Source: Reticulitermes speratus
Lineage: Eukaryota > Arthropoda > Insecta > Blattodea > Rhinotermitidae
Direction of reading: 5' to 3'
Assembly: GCA_021186555.1 (NCBI GenBank)
Contig: JAJKFL010000002.1
Coordinates: 30,358,001-30,422,000, forward strand
DNA length: 64,000 nucleotides
The position numbers were made by a program, and so were the translations under genes. Of this stretch, positions 24,701-33,940 are shown in pieces (position 1 is the first letter of the stretch; every line of letters begins with the position of its first letter). The notes under the pieces are model-generated. The model had not been told where the DNA came from and made no database searches. It saw only the letters and a list, made by a program, of their open reading frames with translations.

Positions 24701-27700
24701 AGTTGCAATTACAAGTGGCCTATTACAACAGGCATCGCGGTGCACGTGGCGGTGCAATAATTCTCTCTCCCACTTTATAGGCGTGTGGTTCGTAGTTGAA
24801 ATTTCTGCAGAAGCTGACTATCCATTCAGAAGCGTTGATGTCTTTCTACAATCCCTACAGAAAAGTAATAGAATGGTAGTTATTCTAAATGACAGTGGCA
24901 GACTCCTTCTGCATGCTTTTTAATTCCTCGTTGCAAATTATCCTGCTATTAGATGCAATACAGAGGTGAAAACTTATAGTTAAGGAAATCAAGAATCAGT
25001 ATTTTATCATCATCGAATTAGATATTTTTGTCATTATCAGAACATTCTAAGCAGTCAGCTTCGTATTTTTTTAATCAGAATTGGACCTGATTTTTCATAG
25101 CATTTTATTCATCGTCATAAAATCACACATTTTTCTTGACTGTGTATATATTTTTCGGTGTCACTATATTCAGTTTACCTTTCTGTTTCCTTACTTGCTG
25201 CGGTGCGTGCTTCACCACTCATAATGAACATTTCTTTAATTACGTTACAATTATATAAACTAGGCCTACTTATCTGAAAAAATATGCACTGAATGTGGAA
25301 TAAATGACGCACACGGAACGCGGAGAGGTTTTAAAACCTCGGATCACAAAAAGTTATCAAAGGAAGTATTCCCTAGAATTAATCCTTACTCGGCCATCAG
25401 ATTGCGCAAAGGATGGCCCACACGAATAAAAGGGACCGTTACAGAACTCAGAAATAAATAAGCTGTAACATGAAGAAGTCCTGTAAACTTAGAGCACCGT
25501 CATAAACTCCACCACGGCCATCTCCATCGTCAACAACTACAGTCGCTATGTTGCTGCCGCATTTCACGGTTGTAGTGCGTTTTTTTTTCGTGTTTCATTC
25601 TCTTCTGATGTTTGCTACTCCCCCCCTGTTGTTTGTGTGCCACAATTCTCCCCGCTATATGTACGTAACGTGTTTATTTACAGTAATATGCACTGGCGGA
25701 CTGAGGTAGTCTAGCCATGGAGGCACATGCTACTGGAGATCCTCTTCTAACACACAGACTTGTGTAGCATTTATACGAGTACGAGTATGTACGTATGTAT
25801 GTACGTACGTATGTATGTACGTACGTATGTATGTATGTATGTATGTACGTACGTATGTATGTACGTAAGTATGTATGTACGTTATGTATGTATGTATGTA
25901 TGTAGTATGTATGTATGTATGTATGTATGTACGTATGTATGTATGTACGTATGTACGTATGTATGTATGCATTATGTATGTATGTCTGTATGTATGTATA
26001 CATGTATGCATGCATGTATGTATGTATACATTATGTATGTATGTATGTACGTGTGTATGTATGTGTGTGTATGTATGCATGTATGTGTTTGTATGTATAT
26101 ATGTATGTATGTACGTATGTATGTATGTATTTATGTATGTATGTACGCATTTATGTATATATGTATACAGGGTGATTTAGGAGGAAAGGTCAATATATTG
26201 GGAGAGATATTATCGGTCATTGTCAGAAAAAAATTTCAAATGGACGTGTGTCTAATTCTGAATGGTTACCGAAAGAGAGCTGTTTGAATCTACAAATACA
26301 AAAGCATTGTAAATGGTAATAAAGAGAAATTACTTACTCTTAATTGTATTGTAATGTTAATTTAATACTTAAATGATAAGTTTGTTACACAGAAATAACA
26401 AGTTAGTTACATTTCGCAGTAAATATTCGAAAATTCCACCGCCAACCTCAGTGCACTTGCAACTTCTGAACGAAGATCGCGTGTTGTTCGTCTGAGTTGA
26501 TCTTCACATTTCTTTATGCGGGCAGCAGCATCAAAAAGGCGAGCGAACAATTCATCTCGTGTAACCACCTGTCTTTTGTAAACTTCGCTCTTCATTCAAC
26601 CCCATAAACAGAGTCTAAAGGCGCTAGGTCTGCACTTTCAAGCAGCTTTATCTCTGTAACCATTCAGAATTAACAACATGTTCATATGACATTTTTTTCT
26701 CACAATGACCTACGATGTATACTGCTCACTTCCAATATGTTTAACCTTTCCTCTGAATAACCCTGTATTATGTATGTATGTATGTATGTATGTATATGTA
26801 TGTATGTATGTATGTATGTAATGTATCTACGTACGCACGTGTAGTACATTAAATAGAAAAAACTTTATGATTCATTGCCTGTCATATATATATATAATAT
26901 TACGTAATTCTCTCATAGATATCGTAGTTACTTTGTGTCTGACAGATGGCATCATTTGTCCGAGGATCTCGACTGTACGTGGGCCTACCTATCTCCCGGA
27001 ATTCTGGATCTTCAGCGAGTCTTTTCTATAAGAAAGGATTTTGTTTCGAAATAAAAATAAACTTTGCCACTGCGTGATAAACTACTCATTTTATGATAAA
27101 TAATAGGAAATTAACACCGGGACCCTAAAATATTTGCTGCACTGACCACCGGTTGAACCGACCTTGGTCATGTGTTCGGAATTCCCTATAGGATCAATAA
27201 AACTGAAGAGTGTGGTCGAACATGTTGAATACCTTCATTACTTAGAGTACATTACAATACGAGTGTTAGTTTAGAAACAAACCTGGCACACATTTCTGAC
27301 ATAGCTTGCCAGCAATTTGTTCTTATTAAGTTCACTGAAACACTACTGAAACTTATAGAACTTTTCTTACAGGCCAGAAGCGATATGCAAGAAACCTTAC
27401 ACCTCTTTAGGCCGCACTTGCACAGCCATGAGGTACAAGTGGAGGTGAGCATAACATTGTGACCACGATGTTGGTGATAAAAGAACTGCACTTTTATCAT
27501 AATCTATCATCACATATATAAAGTTTGCTTGAACTTTCTGAACACTTTTAGTTTAGGTAGGAATTCGCATTATGGTATCTACATTTCATTTTCTGTGGCC
27601 CCGTCTAAGGAGACAAGGAAAGTATGAAGAGCATAGCCCACATTTCTTAGCTGTCTGAAAGAAAATCCTAAACCCGGAATGTAGAGCAAGACAAGGGTGG

Positions 27701-30120
27701 TAATGGTTTCTTGGTTGTAGTTTAATGGGTGGGAAGCTATTTTTGGTATGTTATTTGTTTGGAGTACCATAAATTTAAAATACCACTTTTAACATCATCT
27801 TAAAATGAACCGACTCTTATCAGGAGCTGCTAAAGTACACACGCATAGACAGTCATATTAAGGGAGTACATAGAAGAATAATATTAAAATATATCCTAAA
27901 TAAAAAGGGTATAAATATGTGGATATGTAACAATGGAGTAAGTAGGGTCTAGCAGTGGGAATATCTTGAACGTCTGAGGAATTGTAATGGTCTCAAGAAA
28001 TATTCTGCTTTCTGTAATTATTTGAAGTCCACTAGCGCCGTAATTGTAGGAAACCTTGACACACAAGTAATTACCACATTTTGTGGCGCAAAGCATGAAG
28101 TAAATATGTAGCAATTCGTAAGTATAAAACAATTATTTTTCCTTGTCTACCAGTCCAGAGGTACTCTTATTGAAGTAATTTTTCTGCACATTTGTGACGC
28201 ATGTTAAGGATCAATGAATTATATTAACAAGAATTAATTATGTTAAAGTGTATTCTAGCAGCATTATTATTACTGAAGGCTATTATTATTATTATACGTA
28301 ATAAAACCCATTTCCTATGGCACAGACACACATTCCATCAGTATTATAGTAACCAATCACTTAATGCTCTTTAGGGAAATAGTCAGCCTTTAATATGAGA
28401 ATCGTAACAAAAGCAACAAAGCACTACGTGGAAAAGTATGGAGCTTTCTAATATTAGAGTAGTTGATGCATATATTTTGAACTTGGCTTTAAACAGCTAA
28501 GAAGACTTCTAACGATTTTTATGCAATTAATTCTTTATCATGGTGCAGGATACAAATCTAGAACAGCTAAATTGCTTTGACAGTAGGGCTTTCATTAGAA
28601 GCCATGAAGAGCAGAGCACAGTAATTAAGTATTGAACTTCTGATAAATATAAATAATATTGATAATGAAATAACCAAAATTGAAAGCAAATAAACATGAT
28701 GTACCACGTCCTGCTTTTCATTCTAGGTGAACACTTTCCTGCAAACCATATCGATGAATGCGCCAGTGATTTCGCTACTCGGGTTTGCAGACGTCAACAA
28801 GCAACTGTTCAGAAGTGTGAGTAGAAACCGTACCGAAAGATGGCACTGGCGTGTCCGCGTGCCTTGTTTACACATCCGGATATGCTACCGAGTTGACCTA
28901 CTGTCTCTGATACGGTCAGAGGAAAAAAATATGAAATAATAATTCCAGGGCATATAATTCTCTTTGGGAAGCTAATAGTCTCTTAGCTAGTCAAGAAATT
29001 CCCCCTACATTTAGGCTGAAATTTGATTACCGTGTTCAAAAGTGGCCACCACTGATCCTTATTCCATCCCATATTATTCCAGCCCACACTCTGCCAGCCT
29101 ACTCTGTAAGGTCCATTTTAATATTATATACCATCTATGACTAGGTCTCTTCCCTTAAGATTCTCTAATTAATTTTTTTCCTTACCATTTCTCGCATATT
29201 TTCCTACATTCCTTCTTCTTTCTTTTGCCTTATTTTGACCATGCTAATATTATTTATTCAATAATACAGTTTGCGAAGCTCTGCATTACCGAAATTTTGC
29301 CAGAATATTCTTTATTTTTTGTCACTTAACTCACAATATTTTACTCAGGCCCCTGTTCTCCTACACAAGCAATGATTTTTCTTCTCGTAATGTAAGAAAC
29401 AAATTTTCAGAATCATATAGACCTAACCTGACGTGATAGAAGATAAAATGATTAACCCTATCATAATCATTCTTTGCAAGCAGTCGGCTGCCATTTCGTG
29501 AAAGGAGTCTGAAGGACTTAGGCACTGCAAATTTCTGAGCCTGTTCTTGAAATATATTTTTTATAAGATATTGCTTAGGCAAATATCTTTATTAAACTGA
29601 ATTTACATACAGTAGAAACGGGACCAAGGTGTCTCGAATTAACGAAAAGCTCGGACTACACGGATTGCGATAATGGAAAAGTGTTTTATCGTGCTTTTAG
29701 TATTCATTGTTAGGGTGCGTAAAATACGCACTTAAATAACACAATAATACAAAATACTACACAAAGAAAACAGCTAAAAAGAAATAGCATAATGCTTGAA
29801 AAACACATGTGCACACAGAGATATGCAGTTAACTGATTTCTGTACCCAACATAGACACGCCCTTGAATACAGCGCTTGGGCTTGGACGCAACGGAACCTC
29901 GAACAATCGGTACTCGAAATATCAAGATTCGACTATAGTCCAATTTTATAAAAACGTCAGGGATTTTATGCTGTAACAGTCACTTTCATATCCGATTAAT
30001 TTTGCTACGTTCTTTTTTCAGTTTGTTGCTACACTAGTCACTTATTTGATCGTCCTTCTGCAGTTCGATATAGGACAACGTGCGAGTGTCTGTGACTTGA
30101 ACGTAACTAGATCTGTGTGA
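11826..30120 (+). CDS. Gustatory receptor gene B, complete, eight exons
   Basis: Exons 11826-12009, 13671-13924, 16892-17143, 18291-18378, 24381-24580, 27373-27444, 28727-28816 and 30022-30120 join into 413 codons (412 residues plus TGA) with no stop. All introns are GT-AG, with phases 1,0,0,1,0,0,0. The length is normal for a GR. Exon 1 (residues 1-61) is a polar N-terminus ending in an LLITMKYVGLLPI helix; exons 2 and 3 carry further hydrophobic helices (SPVMVYS, YEPYWPMW); exon 5 begins GETMGK and holds MTLYG; exon 7 holds SMNAPVISLLGF; exon 8 holds TYLIVLLQF at about residues 387-395. This is the insect 7tm_7/GR family: cation-channel subunits of chemosensory neurons. The start is the first ATG in frame after upstream stops. 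Introns contain a MITE, a mariner, an inverted repeat-gene pair and microsatellites. The ligand is unknown. Confidence 0.92.
12360..12425. repeat. AT-rich low-complexity (gtatatat)n in intron 1 of gene B
   Basis: A run of ta and gta repeats, with no other content seen nearby. Confidence 0.7.
13324..13597. mobile_element. Pogo/Tigger-like MITE with internal 53-bp tandem repeat
   Basis: The left end cagtcggactcggttataac matches the reverse complement of the right end, ctctcgaacccggttataac. The left flank is TA. Internally a 53-bp unit (aacgtcgtgaaagggactga onward) is repeated three times from 13341 to about 13495. A shorter relative lies at 46659-46828. It is in intron 1 of gene B. Confidence 0.65.
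13671..13924 (+). CDS. GR gene B exon 2
   Basis: It is 254 nt, completing the split Gly codon and ending in phase 0 before gtaacg. It encodes TPTFRVLSPVMVYS, two hydrophobic helices, LLWLDCPKYVQY and NTWNEIQ. The acceptor (accgcag) has a weak pyrimidine tract. Confidence 0.88.
13976..14061. repeat. 41-bp imperfect inverted repeat, 4-nt loop
   Basis: Arm 13976-14016 pairs with 14021-14061 with about five mismatches; the loop is attc. The inner 21 bp of each arm match perfectly (caatggtgcggtttaaatag side). It lies in intron 2 of gene B, 51 bp after the donor. Confidence 0.85.
14815..16118 (+). mobile_element. Mariner element 1 (full length, mutated)
   Basis: The 26-bp terminal inverted repeats (left 14815-14840, right 16093-16118) share ctgtccaaaaagtatccgac and differ at two outer positions. 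TA flanks both ends (14813-14814, 16119-16120). The element is 1304 bp, normal for mariner, and encodes a damaged transposase (15020-16047). It lies sense-oriented in intron 2 of gene B. Confidence 0.92.
15020..16047 (+). pseudogene. Mariner transposase, frameshifted near C-terminus
   Basis: It begins MTECLEQRYCIKFCQKLG, with a paired helix-turn-helix N-terminus (WFNRFKDGR, DQRSGRPSTS, LTVREIADEVGISRGS). The catalytic triad is visible: ITGDESW, HHDKAPAHSS and MAPCDFWLFP, with 34 residues between the second and third Asp, the DD34D signature of mariner. After SRENIIQNA the frame breaks: about 12 codons are deleted with a frameshift, and the usual C-terminus (FQRWKDRWAKCVESQGAYFE) continues in another frame to TAG at 16045-16047. 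The protein resembles copies annotated as GVQW3-like in other genomes. It is likely inactive. Confidence 0.9.
16260..16580 (+). repeat. Dispersed repeat R1, truncated copy 2
   Basis: It shares aatgtgttttgattttgtct, tttctcactccag-like sequence, catgaaaatctatttagtgg and ggacagatatgactaagc with the longer copies at 4560-5145 and 54150-54690. It lies just downstream of mariner 1. Confidence 0.65.
16892..17143 (+). CDS. GR gene B exon 3
   Basis: It is 252 nt, phase 0 at both ends, bounded by tttacag and gtaatc. It encodes VLFLRVTGSHLALSLRRSG, then two hydrophobic stretches separated by NVYEPYWPMWRMP, ending LVRRFK. The same 84-residue block is TLFLQVTAQR...TCLK in gene C and [10 protein letters not shown]...RNLK in gene D. 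Confidence 0.9.
17920..18012 (-). repeat. Hammerhead-like repeat end, copy 2
   Basis: On the - strand CTGAGGA (18010-18004) is followed by a GACC/GGCC partial stem and GAAA (17986-17983), then by tgtgcattttgttggtac, as in the other copies. It is in intron 3 of gene B. Confidence 0.45.
18291..18378 (+). CDS. GR gene B exon 4
   Basis: It is 88 nt, bounded by ttacgcag and gtaggc, and leaves one base of a split Gly codon. It encodes RCLDVGISAQQIGDYRILWL and RLSHVVLKT; the (D/E/Q)YRhhWLRLS core is shared with genes C and D. Confidence 0.88.
18370..18665 (+). repeat. Degenerate tandem copies of the exon 4 splice-donor region
   Basis: Sequence like caggtaggc.tcttctttac at the real donor (18376-) recurs in degenerate form at about 18431, 18501 and 18549, spaced roughly 50-70 bp, each copy followed by an A/T-rich stretch. 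Confidence 0.55.
18732..18763. repeat. (CA)n microsatellite
   Basis: About 16 CA dinucleotides in intron 4 of gene B. Confidence 0.9.
20228..21740 (+). pseudogene. Unclassified zinc-finger repeat gene, degraded copy 1
   Basis: It matches the - strand copy at 21899-23581 along most of its length: CYICGEVTFSSQKR, PFAIPMVWREQTNHISDCYF, NELKNLVRDLELPK, LMTALNINHKPEEWRLFIES, LPPLHIKLGLMKNFVK, NMSLKIHFLH, YLDFFPENCGALS and KRYQGKWS. At least four frameshifts break it. The acidic linker present in copy 2 is deleted here: the frame passes straight from RPVPH to RITQNEL. The family is, as I recall, multi-copy in arthropod genomes and behaves like a mobile element; its class is not known to me. Confidence 0.75.
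21899..23581 (-). pseudogene. Unclassified zinc-finger repeat gene, nearly intact copy 2
   Basis: From the ATG at 23581 (MPRKCVNRSDRFCYVC) the frame runs 560 codons to 21899 with a single in-frame TAA at about 22902-22904, just where related copies would have a sense codon. Two halves flank it: 22904-23674 and 21899-22894. The N-terminus has Cys pairs (CYVC, CCNSC) suggesting zinc binding, then an acidic linker (EGDDEDEECS). The C-terminal part has TKFCCFICEWDSRARASHY, LGLMKNFVK and LHSHLDFFPENCGAVSDEHG with many conserved His, Asp and Glu residues that could form a nuclease-like centre (inference). It lies in intron 4 of gene B, convergent with copy 1. Confidence 0.8.
24381..24580 (+). CDS. 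GR gene B exon 5
   Basis: It is 200 nt, bounded by aattgtag and gtaagt. It encodes GETMGKIWLIISLAFILTQT, then MTLYGCLSNLIG, a glycine-rich helix and CCDAQKVEER. Confidence 0.9.
25785..26167. repeat. TATG/TACG microsatellite, left part
   Basis: About 380 bp of gtat and gtac tetranucleotides in intron 5 of gene B. The array resumes at 26766, beyond an inserted transposon. Long Met-Tyr-Val-Cys open frames here are artefacts. Confidence 0.95.
26168..26765 (-). mobile_element. Tc1/mariner-like remnant inserted in microsatellite
   Basis: The left end cagggtgatttaggaggaaa pairs with the reverse complement of the right end, cagggttattcagaggaaag, and similarity extends about 37 bp inward. TA flanks both sides (26166-26167, 26766-26767). 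Internally only a short transposase C-terminus remains on the - strand. Confidence 0.75.
26407..26595 (-). pseudogene. Transposase C-terminal fragment
   Basis: It reads KSEVYKRQVVTRDELFARLF, then DAAARIKKCEDQLRRTTRDL. This is the tail expected after the last catalytic residue in a DDE-type Tc1/mariner-like transposase. The catalytic part is deleted. Confidence 0.6.
26766..26823. repeat. TATG microsatellite, right part
   Basis: Continuation of the array at 25785-26167 on the other side of the inserted element. Confidence 0.9.
27373..27444 (+). CDS. GR gene B exon 6
   Basis: It is 72 nt, phase 0, bounded by cttacag and gtgagc. It encodes ARSDMQETLHLFRPHLHSHE plus VQVE. Confidence 0.87.
28727..28816 (+). 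CDS. GR gene B exon 7
   Basis: It is 90 nt, bounded by attctag and gtgagt. It encodes VNTFLQTISMNAPVISLLGF, then ADVNKQLFRS. Confidence 0.92.
28965..29140 (-). mobile_element. LINE 3'-tail fragment, copy 1
   Basis: It shares gagaagctaat-like sequence, gctagtcaagaaattcccc and ggtccattttaatatta with 58878-59065 and 61460-61610. All three are short 5'-truncated tails on the - strand. It lies in intron 7 of gene B. Confidence 0.6.
29610..29935. mobile_element. Possible pogo/Tigger-like MITE
   Basis: TA flanks cagtagaaacg at the left. The right end, read in reverse, is tagtcgaatcttgatatttcg. The termini resemble each other only partly; internal sequence such as tctcgaattaacg is typical of Tigger-like ends. 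Confidence 0.4.
30022..30120 (+). CDS. GR gene B exon 8 (terminal)
   Basis: It follows acceptor tttttcag and ends TGA. It encodes 32 residues: FVATLVTYLIVLLQFDIGQR, then a short tail. Confidence 0.92.
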   Translation, partial: FVATLVTYLIVLLQFDIGQRASVCDLNVTRSV

Positions 30121-30360
30121 CGTGACGAGCACCAATGTTGGTTTTGAATTAATTGTTGGTTGAGATATATGTGTAATGCTTATTCTACTCCAAGAAGAAC
30201 GAATTCGTAATACGAGAGAATAATTGTCACGCGAACTCGTTAAAAATGCACTTGATTTGGCTTGAAATAGCATCTGATATGCAGTATGTCTTATTCATGT
30301 GTTTTGATTTCTGCTCATAATGCTGGGCGTCACAAATAATTGTCGTCAATCCGATTGTTT

Positions 30361-30366
30361 AATAAA
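30361..30366 (+). promoter_or_regulatory. Candidate poly(A) signal of gene B
   Basis: An AATAAA 241 bp after the stop of gene B. Confidence 0.45.
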
Positions 30367-31663
30367 GAATATGTTAGGAGTTATATCAATACTTTTTTAA
30401 AGATATGTTTGAATTCACTTTAAGAAATATCGTGTACACACTTTGTTTACGCACCTGTCATATTTCCACTTCCAACATGTTCTCTCAGCAGTGACCGTTA
30501 CAACTATTTCGACACGTGTATGATGAAGAAGAAACCTACATATTACTGCCAACGAAGAACACGAATTTATTTTCCGAGCTTCTTACTCTCTTTCCTATTT
30601 AACGACTGTCATCGGATAACATGAAGATTATGATGTCGCTACTCAGAATTTGAAGGCGCCACATTTTAAAACTTTTATACGTTATATGCTTTGAGGTGAC
30701 ACATACATCTGACTTTTACAACCACCTTTTCAGTTTCAACACACAAGGTCCATGAACAATGAAATTACACTTATTGGCCCATTGGATAGAGGCAATCAAA
30801 TCCCCATGTGCAAAGAGTAGTTCTAATTGGGGTGTATAAATTTTAATTATCGAATATTGTCAGCAGAACATAAGAAGAGAAACCAATCCCTAGATATCGG
30901 GAAGCCAATCATATATGTGCATCCCAAATACATTACTTTAGTTTGAACCAAATTCCATGAAACGAAGACATAAGAGACAAAGCTACGGCTGCTTAGAATA
31001 AAATTATGTAGTAATGTTCCAAAAAGCAAATACTACCAATGCATATATTTTTAATATTAAATAATTTGTTAAATTTCGAGCATGCTCTTTCACATGCAGA
31101 GAATAGCGCTATTTACGAGAAACACAGAAGGTTAAGTTTTAGAAAGCAAAAACTTATATTTAAAGAGTGTAACAAAGAATGACAAATTGTTAATACAGAT
31201 TGCAAGTAAATCTACATTTCTGAAGAAAATGCAAATTGTTGGAAGGAAAATATTCTAAATTAGACAACACTAAACTTAAATAAAGGTAGGAAATACAGGG
31301 CTCGCATAATGCTATAATTCTGGAGCATCCTCCCCCCCCTCCCATTTGATTATATCAAGAAATTACGGGGAAAGGGCATTGAACATAAAAATATAAGATT
31401 CACTTATCTGTGTAACGTCTATTCAAAACGTTTTGCACGCCAACAAAACCTTAATGCTTTACGCTTCATGAGCCACAATGCGTTCTGTTCTTCATGTGCT
31501 GTGTCCTTTACCTTGTCTAACTGTAGCAACAGCTGGAATGTATCGCTAAATTATAGTAACCCTCTGCAGGGTAATATTTTATTGAATTACTATCAATGGC
31601 TCTCGAGTCTGAGGAAAGGAAACAATCGAAACGGAAAAACACTAAACATCTTCATCACAGGGT

Positions 31664-31715
31664 TGCACAATAAGCCTCAAGGCTGCAGTGCGTCCGTAGC
31701 ATTTGCTGCGGGGCA
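31664..31715 (+). repeat. 52-bp dispersed repeat
   Basis: The block (cacaataagcctcaaggctg, gtgcgtccgtagcattt) matches the reverse complement of 43505-43556, the head of a SINE-like unit, with few differences. Confidence 0.7.
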
Positions 31716-32594
31716 CTTCATAAAAGAAAAACCAGCAAACGGACAAGACTAATATAATTGGTGTATTTTTAAAATGTTCTTTACAACAAACCACCAAGAA
31801 GTGCTGTACATAGCTCTGGAAAAGACGTTCTACCCTATTTCTGCCATATTTTCTACTCGACCATCCTATAGCCTGGACGCACATATTACACTAAGAGTAA
31901 ACCCTCGTGTCGTGGGTCGTACCAAGCCAAATGCTGGCCATGTGTTGGGTAGACAGGCATAGAGACATGATCCAAACCCATATAGAAAAGTAGCCTACAC
32001 ACCACGCAACGTTGTGTATTTTAGAGTATACTCCAATACCAGTGTTTACGGCTCAAAATAATTCAAAATTTTCAAATACGTTTTTTACATTCTTATTATT
32101 ATATTTGAGATACTGATAAAAATAACTAGTTCTACCTTCCTACTTGACTGAATGTGAAGGTAGCAGGTCTCGCCTAAACTCTGGCACTTGTCTTCCAGTC
32201 TGAAATACCAAAACTAAAAATTTTGAAAGAATTGTAATCAAATCAGTTGCTTATATTTCATTGTCTTTAATGGCTGTGATTACTTGAAGTGTCTTATTTC
32301 TTTGGAAGTTGTTTTGTGTCCTGTGTAACCCTGCTAGAGAGGGAGCTGAAGATCCTGGAAAAACTGGTTACGGGAGGCATTGGAGGGGGAATGCTACTTC
32401 ACCCGTATCTTTCGACTACTATTTTAATTATGCTAACACAACCGATCAATGCCACTATTCTAATGTATCCTCACCAGGAAATTGAATGTTGCATAAATTA
32501 GTTTCTTGACGTCAATACAAGCTGCTCCCTTCTCTCTTTACTCTCGCAATAACACCGATAACCCAATTCCAAATTAAAAGTAAAGAAACACGTC

Positions 32595-32793
32595 ATGAGG
32601 GATGACAGTAAGTATCAGCGAAGAGACTTCTTTACTACGACAAATAAAGTGCCATGGACAGCGTCAATGGCTCAGAATAGTCCACCGAACTATGTTAATA
32701 ATCATGAAACTGACTTCTACCACAGCCAGATTAAACCGCTGCTGCTTCTGCTCCGTCTGATGGGGGCTCTACCGATAGAAATACGAAAGTCAG
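32595..32793 (+). CDS. GR gene C exon 1
   Basis: ATG start MRDDSKYQRRDFFTT; it ends with EIRKS plus one base before gtgagt. It contains SQIKPLLLLLRLMGALP. Confidence 0.87.
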
Positions 32794-32923
32794 GTGAGTA
32801 AATTTTTTGATCCAAGTTAAGGTTATCAAAATATAAAAATAAAATATTTCATAGATAAGATAAGGTATTGATCCCATCTTCAAAGGTCAAGAAGTCCAAG
32901 AAGAAAAGGATTACCAGTCGAAG

Positions 32924-32990
32924 CTGCATAATACCTCAGAAGAACGCAGATCTCTTCAACACCGCGGCGGAAGCCTGAAATCACTGGCAG
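32924..32990 (+). repeat. Tail of the repeat found at 46940-47055 and 50210-50325
   Basis: Shared sequence is cagaagaacgcagatctctt and the following caacaccgcggcggaagcct block ending gaaatca. The hammerhead-like core is absent here. Confidence 0.6.
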
Positions 32991-33250
32991 CTTAATTTCT
33001 TTACTGTTTTCAAAGAAGCTCGTGACCGGTTCCAATTCTAAGTCACATTAGTCCACAATTTCACATCATATTACTTCAAGATCTGTTTTGATATTATCCT
33101 TCCTTATACACATATATCTCGCAAGTGGAATTTTTTTTCGAGTATCCTGCAGACATTTTGTGAGCATTTCTCAGCTTTCTAATTCAAGCTGAATATCTTG
33201 TTCAACTAAACCTCCTAGAATTTCACATTATGTTCACCGTGCATTTTGTA

Positions 33251-33406
33251 TAATTGACTAATTCACACCAACAAATGCACAAAGACAAGTTATGTCATTA
33301 ATTCCTTTATTAAAAGTGCCGAAATACGTATTGGGGTAACCTTTTAATAAAGGAATTAATGACATAACTTGTCTTTGTGCATTTGTTGGTGTGAATTAGT
33401 CAATTA
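33251..33406. repeat. Perfect 66-bp inverted repeat with 24-nt loop
   Basis: Arm 33251-33316 equals the reverse complement of 33341-33406 at all 66 positions. The loop (33317-33340) contains tacgta. The outer arm holds gtgcatttgttggtgtgaat, similar to sequence downstream of the hammerhead-like cores elsewhere. It lies in intron 1 of gene C. Confidence 0.95.
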
Positions 33407-33543
33407 AACCTCCTAGGATTCCCGTTTTGTCTTTACACATCGGGCGCCATGATCATTTACACACATTGCCTGTGGTATGTTATTACGTGTTTGTGCAATG
33501 AACATGTTCTAATAAATCTATTAATTATTTAACATCACTGCAG

Positions 33544-33794
33544 GTGCACCAAGTTTCAGTCTGCTGTCTCCTGTCGTGGCCTACACTGTGTGCTTCATCG
33601 TACTGATCACGGTATCCGCGTACTGCAACATCACTGACCGTATGGCATCATTCCATGATAGAAGAGATTTTGACTTCAAAATTTACACGACATTACATAT
33701 TTTTGCTTCTGGATGCTCCATGACCGGGCCTATTTCTATGTTATTAGACACGAAGAAGCTTGTTCATTACACCTGTGAATGGGTGCAGTTTCAG
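33544..33794 (+). CDS. GR gene C exon 2
   Basis: It is 251 nt (one codon shorter than in B and D), bounded by actgcag and gttggt. It encodes APSFSLLSPVVAYT, hydrophobic helices and KKLVHYTCEWVQFQ. Confidence 0.88.
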
Positions 33795-33940
33795 GTTGGT
33801 TGTATTTTAAAGGACTAAAGTCAGTAAGGAACGACCTGTGCTCTGGGTAGCTTTATTTGCTATTAGTGACAATGCAACAAACGTTCGTTCCACTGGAGTT
33901 TCTGATATTTTGACATGTCTTTTTCCATCTTCAGACCTCT

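Larger units (their letters stand above)
30121..32594. other. Spacer between GR genes B and C
   Basis: No gene is recognised. A 52-bp stretch at 31664-31715 recurs inverted at 43505-43556. A C-rich run lies at about 31330. The rest is AT-rich sequence without visible structure. Confidence 0.65.

Noticed and set aside
25674-26180. Several overlapping 80-175 residue open frames on both strands
   Set aside because: Artefacts of the TATG microsatellite, with no non-repetitive content.
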